Shown here in pieces: positions 1 through 7,797 of a stretch of 20,167 nt of DNA. The DNA lies in contig CAJLPK010000021.1 in assembly GCA_905208455.1 (NCBI GenBank), positions 1 to 20,167 on the forward strand, read 5' to 3'. The position numbers and the translations under genes were made by a program. Position 1 is the stretch's first letter; each line of letters begins with the position of its first letter. The stretch is from an uncultured Bacillota bacterium (GTDB taxonomy: Bacteria > Bacillota > Clostridia > Christensenellales > QAND01). Under the pieces are notes generated by a model, which saw only the letters and a program-made list of their open reading frames with translations, was not told where the DNA came from and ran no database searches.

Positions 1-459
1 CATGCGCTTGGCAAATTCCCCGCCTATATCCCCCATGCCAACCACCAGTGTTTTGCTGCCGGCCACAGAGCAAACAGGCCCTTCGTCCTGCCAGGCTCCG
101 TTCGCTTGATGCGCCAGATATTCGGGCAGCTTTTTCATTTGGCAGAGGACCATGGCCACCATATGCTCCGAAATGGCCAGGCCGTATGCCCCGGAGGCAT
201 TTGTCAGCTTGACGCCTTCCGGCAGTACGCCAGGCTTTGTATAGCTTTCTGCGCCTGCGGAATTCAGCTGCAGCCAACGGAGGCGTTCCGCCCCCTTCAA
301 CAGGCCTGCCGGCAAATTGCCTAAGATTACCTCCGCCTTGTTTACCTGCTCCTGAGTGATGTGTGCTTTGTCTGTGTAGGTGAAGTGTGCATGAGGTGCG
401 ATCTTGGCAAACATTTCTCTTTGCGCCGGGCTGACCGGCAGCGTTGCAACGATTTCCAT
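1..459 (-). CDS. D-isomer-specific 2-hydroxyacid dehydrogenase, partial (N-terminal 153 residues)
   Basis: The gene begins at the ATG at 459 and runs off the left edge, so only the N-terminal 153 residues are visible. An SD-like GGAAAGGA lies just upstream. Residues 1-135 resemble the substrate-binding half of the D-2-hydroxyacid dehydrogenase family, including a conserved LQLNSAGAE stretch (64-72) and an ISEHMVAMVL helix (96-105). The start of the Rossmann domain follows, with VVGMGDIGGEFAKR (139-152), the GxGxxG NAD(P)-binding loop. The catalytic Arg/Glu/His lie outside the window. Family members reduce 2-keto acids or oxidise D-2-hydroxy acids in the cytoplasm; the substrate cannot be told from this fragment. 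It is the last visible gene of the hydantoinase operon and starts 2 bases after the GntR stop codon, so translation is probably coupled. Family assignment is firm; specificity is unknown. Confidence 0.88.
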   Translation of the reverse strand, partial: MEIVATLPVSPAQREMFAKIAPHAHFTYTDKAHITQEQVNKAEVILGNLPAGLLKGAERLRWLQLNSAGAESYTKPGVLPEGVKLTNASGAYGLAISEHMVAMVLCQMKKLPEYLAHQANGAWQDEGPVCSVAGSKTLVVGMGDIGGEFAKRM

Positions 460-461
460 GG

Positions 462-1130
462 TTATTCCTTTCCGTGCTCTGCGTTTAGGTGGGTTCTGTA
501 AAAATCCAGATCGTGGCCGATATGCCGGCGCATGCGGCTTTCCACCAGGTCGGCATCGCCGCTGCATATGGCCTGAAGGATCTCGCTATGCTCCGCAAGG
601 TAACGATCTTCCTTATGATAGGTCTCAAATTCCCTGCGGCGGGCCAGCAGCGAAAGATCGCGCTGACGGGCGATCATGTCACGAATCAGCGCATTTTGGC
701 AATGCGATACCACCAGCTCATGGAAACGGGTATTCTCCTCGACAACGCGGTGCATATCCCCTTCCTTGTGCGCCCGCCGGCAGTCCTGGATGCATTGGGC
801 CAGCGCGTTTATCTCTGCCTCGCCCATACGCCCTACGCTGTCGCGGGCGGCATACGATTCCAGCACCAAACGCGCTTGGTAGATTTCACAGACGGCCTCC
901 CCCTTCAATGGGTTTACCATCGTGCCATTGCTGCAGGGCACCAGCAGGCCGTCACGCTCCAGCATGCGCACCGCTTCCCTCACCGGGCTGCGGCTGACTC
1001 CAAATTCCTTGGCTAGGTTGTATTCGTTGATTCGCATGCCGCTGTCGATCTTCCCCATAAGGATATCTTGCTTTAGCAGCGTATAGACCTGTAGATGATA
1101 GGCCACTTTTTTTACCGTGCGCTGTTCCAT
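462..1130 (-). CDS. GntR-family transcriptional regulator, FadR/FCD subfamily
   Basis: A 222-residue DNA-binding repressor or activator. The N-terminal winged helix-turn-helix spans about residues 10-75, with the recognition region LAKEFGVSRSPVREAVRML (39-57) typical of GntR proteins. The C-terminal all-helical FCD ligand domain spans about 80-215. It keeps the expected metal-binding histidines: H137 in RFHELV, H181 in AEHSEIL and H203 in RRHIGH. FCD proteins usually bind small carboxylic acids, often with a metal ion. The start is ATG at 1130 with AAGGACG a few bases upstream. It sits 12 bases after the hydantoinase stop and just before the dehydrogenase, so it is the middle gene of that operon. 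Inference: it senses a substrate or product of these enzymes and represses the operon, itself included, through the ATTGTCGACAAT palindrome at 2557-2568. Confidence 0.92.
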   Translation of the reverse strand: MEQRTVKKVAYHLQVYTLLKQDILMGKIDSGMRINEYNLAKEFGVSRSPVREAVRMLERDGLLVPCSNGTMVNPLKGEAVCEIYQARLVLESYAARDSVGRMGEAEINALAQCIQDCRRAHKEGDMHRVVEENTRFHELVVSHCQNALIRDMIARQRDLSLLARRREFETYHKEDRYLAEHSEILQAICSGDADLVESRMRRHIGHDLDFYRTHLNAEHGKE

Positions 1131-1142
1131 AATCGTCCTTCT

Positions 1143-2519
1143 TTATGACAGAATCGGGCCGGTGCGCTTTAACAACTGGCCGCGGTGCTGTGTATTGGTA
1201 TACACACCATTTTCAATGACAAACGCGCCGCGGGATACCGTGTGCACGACTTTCCCCGTCATTTCCATCCCCTCAAACGGCGCGTAGTCCGTCTGCATAT
1301 GATGATCCTTTGCATGGATGGTATATTTCGCCTTGGGGTCTAGGATCGCAAAATCTGCATCGCTGCCTACCTGGATCACGCCCTTGTCCGGGTATACGCC
1401 CATAAGCTTGGCCGCCTTTGCAGAGGTGATCTCCACAAAGCGGTTCGGAGTGATGCGCCCTTTGCTGACCCCCTCGCTGAACAATACGATGCCGCGCGTT
1501 TCAATGCCCGGCAAGCCATTGGGGATCTTTGTGAAATCATCCTTATGGCTATCCTTTTGTTCGCTGGAAAAATCCGTATGATCGCTGCTGATTACATCGA
1601 TCAAGCCTCGGTTGACCATATCCCATAGCTTTGCCTGGTTCGCCAAATCGCGCATGGGCGGCACGCAGGTATAGCGGCATGCATCCGGGCGCTGGTATAC
1701 GCTCTCATCCAAGGTAAGATAATGCGTGCAGCATTCTATGAACAGCGGCATGGCATGCTTTGCCCGGGCAATGGCAGGCGCAGCGCCGGAGGCCGTCATA
1801 TGCGCTACAATCGTCGGCGCGCCTGTGTCCTCTACCATAGAGATGAGCGCATACAGCGCCTCCAGCTCGGTAATCGGCGGGCGCGTCTTTGCAAGGTCGA
1901 CGGGCAATGTGTGCCCTTTTGCTACCGTATCCGCGATATAGCGGTCAATCAGGTCTGCGCTTTCTGTATGGATCATGGCCAGGCCATTTTCCTTGGCAAT
2001 GATGCGGAGTACCTCATAAATGCCTGCTTTTTCCAGCATACGTCCGTAGTTGAAGATGGTAAACATCTTGACGGATGGAAAACCCTGCTGGATCAGCTCG
2101 CGGATTTGTCCGTAGTTTTCTTCGTTGGCCTTTGTCAAATTGGAGTGGAAGGAATAGTCGATGACGCTCTGCCCTTTGATCTCATCCAGCTTTCGCTGCA
2201 TGGCCTGGGCCGGTGTCTCATCCCCATACGGAAACCCAAAATCAACAATGGAGGTCGTTCCGCCGTAGGCTGCAGCAATGGTGCCGTCGTAATAGTTGTC
2301 CTGTGACGGGCTGGCTCCAAAGCGTTTATACATGTGCACATGGGTATCAATCATGCCGGGCAGAATCCAAAGCCCGTCGGCATCCACTGTTTTCTCCGCC
2401 TCTGGAAACAGGGAGGTCTGCCCCATCGCGACGATCTTGCCATCCTTTACGGCAATGTCCGTTTGCTGGGAATGGGTGGCATTGACAACCCATCCGTTTT
2501 TGATGATTAAATCCAGCAT
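1143..2519 (-). CDS. hydA: Dihydropyrimidinase / D-hydantoinase
   Basis: A 458-residue cytoplasmic amidohydrolase of the cyclic amidohydrolase family; members hydrolyse dihydropyrimidines or 5-substituted hydantoins to N-carbamoyl (D-)amino acids. The full set of dinuclear-metal residues is visible: H60 and H62 in DTHVHM, the lysine normally carboxylated (K151 in SVKMF), H184 in MIHTES, H240 in IVAHMTASGA and the catalytic D313 in SSDHTDF. Length and motif spacing match D-hydantoinases closely. The start is ATG at 2519. Transcription probably begins at the TTGCAT/TATAAT promoter at 2572-2599, making this the first gene of an operon with the GntR regulator and a 2-hydroxyacid dehydrogenase. 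No N-carbamoyl amino-acid hydrolase or dihydropyrimidine dehydrogenase is nearby, so the true substrate is open. Phenylhydantoinase or another cyclic amide or imide hydrolase would look the same. Confidence 0.93.
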   Translation of the reverse strand: MLDLIIKNGWVVNATHSQQTDIAVKDGKIVAMGQTSLFPEAEKTVDADGLWILPGMIDTHVHMYKRFGASPSQDNYYDGTIAAAYGGTTSIVDFGFPYGDETPAQAMQRKLDEIKGQSVIDYSFHSNLTKANEENYGQIRELIQQGFPSVKMFTIFNYGRMLEKAGIYEVLRIIAKENGLAMIHTESADLIDRYIADTVAKGHTLPVDLAKTRPPITELEALYALISMVEDTGAPTIVAHMTASGAAPAIARAKHAMPLFIECCTHYLTLDESVYQRPDACRYTCVPPMRDLANQAKLWDMVNRGLIDVISSDHTDFSSEQKDSHKDDFTKIPNGLPGIETRGIVLFSEGVSKGRITPNRFVEITSAKAAKLMGVYPDKGVIQVGSDADFAILDPKAKYTIHAKDHHMQTDYAPFEGMEMTGKVVHTVSRGAFVIENGVYTNTQHRGQLLKRTGPILS

Positions 2520-2556
2520 CGTACTCCTCGCTTTCTAAATGAATTGTAGATTGTAT

Positions 2557-2568
2557 ATTGTCGACAAT
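2557..2568. promoter_or_regulatory. Palindromic operator, probable binding site of the operon's GntR regulator
   Basis: A perfect 12-bp palindrome, ATTGTCGACAAT, lies just downstream of the hydA -10 box and should cover the transcription start. FCD-type GntR proteins commonly bind TTGT-N-ACAA-like palindromes, and an FCD regulator is the second gene of this operon. The link between the two is inferred. Confidence 0.65.
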
Positions 2569-2571
2569 TTC

Positions 2572-2599
2572 ATTATAGCGCATTTTTCCCTTTATGCAA
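2572..2599 (-). promoter_or_regulatory. SigA-type promoter of the hydantoinase operon
   Basis: On the minus strand a -35 box TTGCAT (2594-2599) and a perfect -10 box TATAAT (2572-2577) are separated by 16 bases, about 50 bases before the hydA start. The palindrome at 2557-2568 follows directly. Confidence 0.75.
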
Positions 2600-2616
2600 T
2601 GGGGTATTTTCTTGGA

Positions 2617-2644
2617 TTCTTTTCCTTTTCCGCTATGGTACAAT
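2617..2644 (+). promoter_or_regulatory. Probable extended -10 promoter of the nuclease-helicase gene
   Basis: TGGTACAAT (2636-2644) fits an extended -10 element (TGn followed by TACAAT). A weak -35 candidate, TTCTTT (2617-2622), lies 16 bases upstream. The gene starts 28 bases further on, after an AGGGGG ribosome-binding site at 2660-2665. This promoter points away from the hydantoinase promoter. Confidence 0.5.
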
Positions 2645-2672
2645 GGAAGAAACGAGCACAGGGGGCGATTGA

Positions 2673-5600
2673 ATGTTTTTGGCGGACCTTCACATCCATT
2701 CTCATTATGCGCGGGCTACCAGCCGGCAGCTGGTTCCGGAAATGCTGGCGCTCTGGGGGTGGCGCAAAGGCCTGGGCGTGATCGGAACGGGCGATTTTAC
2801 GCATCCCGGCTGGCGGGCTGAGCTGGCGGAATCCCTCATCGAAGCAGAGCCGGGCCTTTACCGCCTGCGCCCTGAGCTGGCGGTCCCTGACGATTGGGCC
2901 GTGCCCCATACGGAGGAGCCGCGCTTTATGTTATCCTGCGAAATCAGCTCGATCTATAAGAAGCATGGAAAGGTCCGCAAGGTACATAACGTGCTTTTGA
3001 TGCCGACCCTGGCGCAGGCCGAGGCGTTTTCCCAGCGCTTAGAGCGCATCGGCAACCTCCATTCCGATGGACGGCCGATCTTAGGCTTGGACAGCCGCGA
3101 TCTTTTAGAGATCGCTCTGGAATGCTGCCCGGAGGTACTCTTTATTCCCGCGCATATCTGGACGCCGCACTTTTCCCTATTCGGCGCATATTCCGGCTTT
3201 GATACCATTGAGGAATGCTTCGAGGATCTTACCCCGCATATCCATGCGCTGGAAACCGGCCTTTCTTCCGATCCTGCCATGAATTGGCGGCTGTCCGCCC
3301 TGGATGGATATACCCTGGTCTCCAATTCCGACGCCCACTCCCCTGCCAACCTGGCCCGTGAAGCAAACATCTTTGACTGCAGCCTTTCCTATGAAGGCAT
3401 ACGCCGGGCGCTGGCGCATCCTGATACGGAAGGATTTGGCGGCACATTGGAGTTTTTCCCGGAGGAGGGCAAATACCACTTGGACGGCCATCGTGTCTGC
3501 AAGGTATGCCTATCGCCGCAGGAGACCAATGATCTTGACGGTATCTGCCCTGTTTGCGGGCAGAAAATCACTGTTGGCGTGCTGCACCGCGTCGATGAAT
3601 TGGCAGACCGGCCGGAGGGAGCCCACCCAAAAAACGCCCGGCATTATGAAAGCCTGATTCCGCTGCCCGAGGTCATCGCTTCTACCCTGGGCGTAGGGCC
3701 GAATAGTGTAAAGGTGCAGCGGGCTTACCAGGCTGCTTTATCCGCTTTAGGGCCGGAGCTTTATATTCTGCGCCAAGCGCCTTTGGAGGCCATCGAGCAG
3801 GCAGCCGGGCCTTTGGTTTCGGAAAGCATCCGCCGGCTTCGCAGCGGCTCTGTGGAAATGCAGCCGGGCTATGACGGCGAATATGGCAAGGTTAAGATCC
3901 TAACACAGGAAGAAATCGCCCAATACAGCGGGCAGATGACCTTTTTACCGGGCAGCGCACAGAAGGAGGCCCCCAAAAAGCCGCGCAAAGCTGCAAAAAA
4001 GCCAGCCCCTGCAAGCCCGGTTGAAAAAGCAAAGAAAATGCCGTCCGATCCACACTATGGCTTAAACGATGCGCAATGGGAGGCTGCCAGCGCCATGGAA
4101 AGCGCTGTGGCTGTTTCTGCCGGGCCGGGGACAGGCAAGACCCATACGCTGGTCAGCCGTATTTTATTTCTCATTGAGCAGGCCGGCGTACATCCTTCCC
4201 AGATCACCGCCGTCACCTTTACAAATAAAGCGGCCAGGGAGATGCGCCAGCGGTTGTCTGAAGCGCTTGCAAACGCCAAAGATGCAAGAGCTGTGCACAT
4301 CGGCACGTTTCATGCGCTCTGCCATGGGCTGCTGACAAAATGGAAAGTGCCGGTTCAGCTGGCAGAGGAAAGCATGCAGCGGGCCGTAATGGCGGAGTGT
4401 ATCCAATCTCTGGGCGTCAAGGGCAGCGTACGCCGTCTGCTGGAGGCGGTCTCCCGCTGCAAAAACGGATTGCCAAGCGAGGAATCTTCGCCGCTTACCG
4501 ACGCCATATACCAGCGCTATACCGAACGGATGCAGGCCTATGGATTGGCGGACTATGACGACCTGCTTGTCATGGCGCTGCATGAGTTTACCGGCGCACG
4601 CAAGCGGGATAAGGCCGTGCTCCGCATGTTCCACCATCTGCTTGTAGATGAATTTCAGGATATCAACGACCTTCAGTATCGGCTGATCCAGGCCTGGGGT
4701 GAAAAAAGCGCATCTATATTCGTCATCGGCGACCCAGATCAATCCATCTACGGGTTCCGTGGTTCCAGCGCGCAGTGCTTTGCACGGTTTGCCGGCGACC
4801 ACCCTGCCCTGCATAGCGTGCATCTATCTGAAAACTACCGCTCTGCTCCGGAGATCCTATCCACTGCCCTGCCCATCGTACACCACAAAAGCAGCTACCT
4901 GCATGCGAACCGTCCTTCTATGGGCAAGGTGCAGGTTTTGCAGGCCAAGGATGAATTTGCCCAGGCACTGTATACAGCCAAGCGCATCAATCAGCTGATT
5001 GGCGGGATCGGCATGCTGGAAGCCCACCGCCAGGCGCCCGGGCAGGCTGCCTATGGGTTTGGCGATATTGCTGTTCTGTATCGGACACACCGCCAGGCAC
5101 AGCAAATCGAGCATTGTTTGAAAACGGAGGGCATTCCCTATACGGTCAGCGGCCGGGAATCATATCTGAACGAAAGCGATGTACGCGCGGCGTTGTCCTA
5201 TCTGCGCCTGCTGCTTCGCCCGGAAGACCGCTTCAGCCTGCAAACCTGCCTTATGGCTTTGGGGATCTCGCCGGCGCAGTTTCGTGCGCTGGCCCCCATT
5301 GCAGACCATGCCTCTCTACATGCTGCCTTGCAGGCTCTGGGGCTTTCCCATCTGGCATCGCTGATGGAGGCGCAATCCCCTAAAGCTGCCAAGGCAAAGC
5401 CTGCGGCGCTGCTGGATGCGCTGATCCCGCTCCTTGGCCAAAGCGATGCATTGGCCATGCTGCGCGCCGCAGCGCTGGGCCATGCCAACGCTGCCGCCTT
5501 TCTTCACGCCCTTTCCTTTGGCAGCGAAGGCGATATTACCCGCGCAGGCGGCGCAGCCTATTCTGCCGAATCCGTTTCGCTGATGACGCTGCACGGCGCT

Positions 5601-5861
5601 AAGGGGCTGGAGTTTCCTGTTGTGTTCCTATGCGGGATACAGCAGGGCGTGCTGCCGCTGGTCCCGCCAAAGGGCCGCTATGATGAAGAGGAGGAGCGCC
5701 GTCTGTTCTATGTAGGCATGACGCGCGCCAAAGAACAGCTATATTTGCTCTGTCCTGATCCGCTGTCTCCCTTTCTTCCTCTGCTTCCCAGGGAGTTTCT
5801 CTGTTTTGGCGCAGCCCAGGCACCGCGGCCCGGTACAGGCAAGCAGCTATCTATGTTTTAA
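2673..5861 (+). CDS. Endonuclease Q-like PHP nuclease fused to a UvrD/Rep-family DNA helicase
   Basis: A 1062-residue two-part protein. Residues 1-425 match the EndoQ/TIGR00375 family: PHP metal motif DLHIHSHY (5-12), GTGDFTHP (38-45), PAHIWTPHF (159-167), SNSDAHSP (217-224) and a Cys4 zinc module, CKVC (276-279) and CPVC (292-295), followed by VLHRVDELADRP. EndoQ enzymes cut DNA 5' of deaminated bases and other lesions. A Lys/Pro/Ala-rich linker (about 427-456) leads to a superfamily 1A helicase: Q-motif LNDAQWEAA, Walker A GPGTGKT (484-490), TFTNKAA, GTFHALC, Walker B VDEFQD (658-663), GDPDQSIYGFRG (686-697), NYRS (721-724), TLHGAKGLEF (972-981) and FYVGMTRAKE (1012-1021). All helicase motifs are intact. 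The C-terminus ends in QLSMF, a likely sliding-clamp-binding peptide. The inferred role is lesion-directed DNA incision coupled to unwinding in the cytoplasm. It stands alone as a transcription unit and ends at a strong terminator. Confidence 0.93.
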   Translation: MFLADLHIHSHYARATSRQLVPEMLALWGWRKGLGVIGTGDFTHPGWRAELAESLIEAEPGLYRLRPELAVPDDWAVPHTEEPRFMLSCEISSIYKKHGKVRKVHNVLLMPTLAQAEAFSQRLERIGNLHSDGRPILGLDSRDLLEIALECCPEVLFIPAHIWTPHFSLFGAYSGFDTIEECFEDLTPHIHALETGLSSDPAMNWRLSALDGYTLVSNSDAHSPANLAREANIFDCSLSYEGIRRALAHPDTEGFGGTLEFFPEEGKYHLDGHRVCKVCLSPQETNDLDGICPVCGQKITVGVLHRVDELADRPEGAHPKNARHYESLIPLPEVIASTLGVGPNSVKVQRAYQAALSALGPELYILRQAPLEAIEQAAGPLVSESIRRLRSGSVEMQPGYDGEYGKVKILTQEEIAQYSGQMTFLPGSAQKEAPKKPRKAAKKPAPASPVEKAKKMPSDPHYGLNDAQWEAASAMESAVAVSAGPGTGKTHTLVSRILFLIEQAGVHPSQITAVTFTNKAAREMRQRLSEALANAKDARAVHIGTFHALCHGLLTKWKVPVQLAEESMQRAVMAECIQSLGVKGSVRRLLEAVSRCKNGLPSEESSPLTDAIYQRYTERMQAYGLADYDDLLVMALHEFTGARKRDKAVLRMFHHLLVDEFQDINDLQYRLIQAWGEKSASIFVIGDPDQSIYGFRGSSAQCFARFAGDHPALHSVHLSENYRSAPEILSTALPIVHHKSSYLHANRPSMGKVQVLQAKDEFAQALYTAKRINQLIGGIGMLEAHRQAPGQAAYGFGDIAVLYRTHRQAQQIEHCLKTEGIPYTVSGRESYLNESDVRAALSYLRLLLRPEDRFSLQTCLMALGISPAQFRALAPIADHASLHAALQALGLSHLASLMEAQSPKAAKAKPAALLDALIPLLGQSDALAMLRAAALGHANAAAFLHALSFGSEGDITRAGGAAYSAESVSLMTLHGAKGLEFPVVFLCGIQQGVLPLVPPKGRYDEEEERRLFYVGMTRAKEQLYLLCPDPLSPFLPLLPREFLCFGAAQAPRPGTGKQLSMF

Positions 5862-5863
5862 GC

Positions 5864-5895
5864 AAAAACAGCCCTGATGAATCAGGGCTGTTTTT
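5864..5895. terminator. Bidirectional intrinsic terminator between convergent genes
   Basis: A perfect 15-bp inverted repeat, AAAAACAGCCCTGAT (5864-5878) and ATCAGGGCTGTTTTT (5881-5895), closes at the tip on a small TGAA-type loop. T-runs are present on both strands, so it can stop the helicase transcript (plus) and the membrane-protein transcript (minus). Its right arm overlaps the last codons and stop of the minus-strand gene. Confidence 0.92.
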
Positions 5896-7705
5896 CTATG
5901 CTTAGTTCTAACGACGTCTCCTCTTTCACAAACAGCAAAGACCAAATGGCAGGCAGGGCCATGATCATCGGCACCGCATACCGGCTCAGCGCTACGGGGC
6001 CTAGCAGCAGCGACAACCAAAACGCCACAAAAAGCACCAGGGGCGCCAGTTTTCTGACCCTGCGCTTGTAAAGGGCATAGGCCCCTACCAGGATTAGGCT
6101 CCAGATCGGAAAGGCCAAATCTGCACAGAGGGATAAAATCGGGATTCTGTAAATTTTCCCTTCATCTATCAGCCCCTCCAATAGGCCCTGGTACGCTGGA
6201 AACAAGCTTTGTTTATGAATCTTAAAGATATTGATGGATTCAAAATGAACTCCATAGGCCCGTGGTTGGTAATAGCAGTGGATGCCGGGATACAGGTATG
6301 GATAACACATGGTAAAAAATGCGTCTGCATACGCTCTTAGATTGTGCAGGCCGATCTCAAAATACACGCCAAGGTAGCGGCTTGGATTTTCATATAACAC
6401 TGGCAGGTTGATCTGCGATTTGATATCATCCGCCGTAAAGGGATTGTAGTCCTCAAAGGCATCCGGCGCGATGATCTCATAAAGAATGCTCTTTTGTTCA
6501 TCCGATACGCGCTCCGGGCTCTGATTCATCACGCGTGCCACCTGCTGGATAGGAACCCCGAAAGCATCCACATAGCTGACATGCTCTACCTGGAGCATCG
6601 TGCTCAGCGGCCCAGTGAGCGCATAGTACACAGCTACCACCGATAAGCAGAGCCCGGCCAGACGAATTTTCTTGATCTTGACCGCCCATACCACAAACGG
6701 GATCATCAATATCAGCAGAAAGATCCCCTGGTTACGCAGCAGGCACATCAACAGCGCCATCACTGCATACCGCACCTGCAGCGCCCTGCTCTTGAAAAAA
6801 TCTTCCGGACAAATAAGCAAGTCCACAGTGAATAAAAACAGCATCAATAACGCTGCGCCAAACAGATTTTCCTTGATCGTAGTAAAAACAAATACGTGGA
6901 AAAACGGATTGAAGGCAAAAAACAATGCTGACAGCAACACGACCGGCTTTGGCACGCGGAACCGAATCATAAAGCACAGCGTATAGGCAAATGCCGCTGT
7001 TACACAAGCGACCTGTATGCAGGAATATAAGGCTAAGCCGGCATTATAGCTGCCAAATATTGCGTGCCCCAGCCATACGCTGCCGCCGATCAGAAGATTG
7101 CTCAGCAGCGGATTGGCCGCGGACAATAGATGCTGGTACAGGATCTGGTACACCTGTGTCGGCCCATCAAAGGACAAGAGCCCGGGGTAATTGGCTAAAA
7201 ACGCCGGCACATAGCACAGCAAAAGAACCCCATACAGCCACAAAAACTGCTTTTTGCGCGGCAAGGCGCATAGTCTTTCCCACAGGCCCGTTCCAGGCGT
7301 TTGTCTCCCCTTTACCGCGTTTTCTTCCTTTTTAGAGCGTATGGAAAACAGGCATAGAATGAGACCAAAGAACACCAGCCACATGCCGATGAACGCGCAG
7401 GCAGTCCGCAAGGTCTGATGCGTTTCCGGCTGTTCGCCGCCGTACATCTGGCCGATGGTATAAAAAGCCGCAAACAGCAAGGCCGTACAAAAGCCTATGA
7501 TACACAATCTTCGCTCCCGCATCAAAGGGAGTGCATGATAAAAAAGCAGGGCCAAGGCGGCGGTAATCAAAGGGGTCAGGATATTCGCAGCAGAATAATC
7601 CGATGGATTCAGCAAAATGACTTGTCCGAAGGCCAAGGCAAACGCAGTACAAAATGCCAGCCCTACGCTGATCGGCAGACGGAATCGGTGCAATATTTTT
7701 TCCAT
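5882..7705 (-). CDS. Polytopic membrane protein, DUF6020/GT-C glycosyltransferase-like
   Basis: A 607-residue integral membrane protein with roughly 12 or more hydrophobic segments: several in residues 12-122, a charged cytoplasmic-looking stretch at 123-153, more segments at 154-365, a soluble loop at about 370-515, and a final set at 520-592. The motif YPGLLSFDGPTQVYQ (173-187) follows a membrane segment. An acidic residue here (D180) is where GT-C enzymes usually carry a catalytic carboxylate in the first extracytoplasmic loop. LLRNQG (322-327) and a terminal SRYAVPM (574-580) also recall DUF6020 proteins of Bacillota, which are thought to act on cell-envelope glycans; no substrate is known to me. 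The start is ATG at 7705 behind AAGGAGG. It has its own TTGAGG/TATAAT promoter. Membrane protein is certain; the family name comes from recall and is moderately sure. Confidence 0.75.
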   Translation of the reverse strand: MEKILHRFRLPISVGLAFCTAFALAFGQVILLNPSDYSAANILTPLITAALALLFYHALPLMRERRLCIIGFCTALLFAAFYTIGQMYGGEQPETHQTLRTACAFIGMWLVFFGLILCLFSIRSKKEENAVKGRQTPGTGLWERLCALPRKKQFLWLYGVLLLCYVPAFLANYPGLLSFDGPTQVYQILYQHLLSAANPLLSNLLIGGSVWLGHAIFGSYNAGLALYSCIQVACVTAAFAYTLCFMIRFRVPKPVVLLSALFFAFNPFFHVFVFTTIKENLFGAALLMLFLFTVDLLICPEDFFKSRALQVRYAVMALLMCLLRNQGIFLLILMIPFVVWAVKIKKIRLAGLCLSVVAVYYALTGPLSTMLQVEHVSYVDAFGVPIQQVARVMNQSPERVSDEQKSILYEIIAPDAFEDYNPFTADDIKSQINLPVLYENPSRYLGVYFEIGLHNLRAYADAFFTMCYPYLYPGIHCYYQPRAYGVHFESINIFKIHKQSLFPAYQGLLEGLIDEGKIYRIPILSLCADLAFPIWSLILVGAYALYKRRVRKLAPLVLFVAFWLSLLLGPVALSRYAVPMIMALPAIWSLLFVKEETSLELSIEKQP

Positions 7706-7734
7706 GCGTTCGGCCTCCTTCCCTTGTTTTTCTG

Positions 7735-7763
7735 ATTATATCAAGATCACTCCTATCCCTCAA
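7735..7763 (-). promoter_or_regulatory. Consensus promoter of the 607-residue membrane-protein gene
   Basis: On the minus strand TTGAGG (7758-7763) and TATAAT (7735-7740) are exactly 17 bases apart, with a TGA extension before the -10 box. The start codon is 30 bases downstream, behind an AAGGAGG site. This suggests the gene is expressed independently of the MATE gene upstream. Confidence 0.82.
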
Positions 7764-7797
7764 CCGCGGCATGGTAAATTATTTGCATCATTTTGGC

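Noticed and set aside
404..1016. Long open frames on the plus strand opposite the GntR gene
   Set aside because: They lack family resemblance and are antisense to a clear regulator with its own ribosome-binding site.
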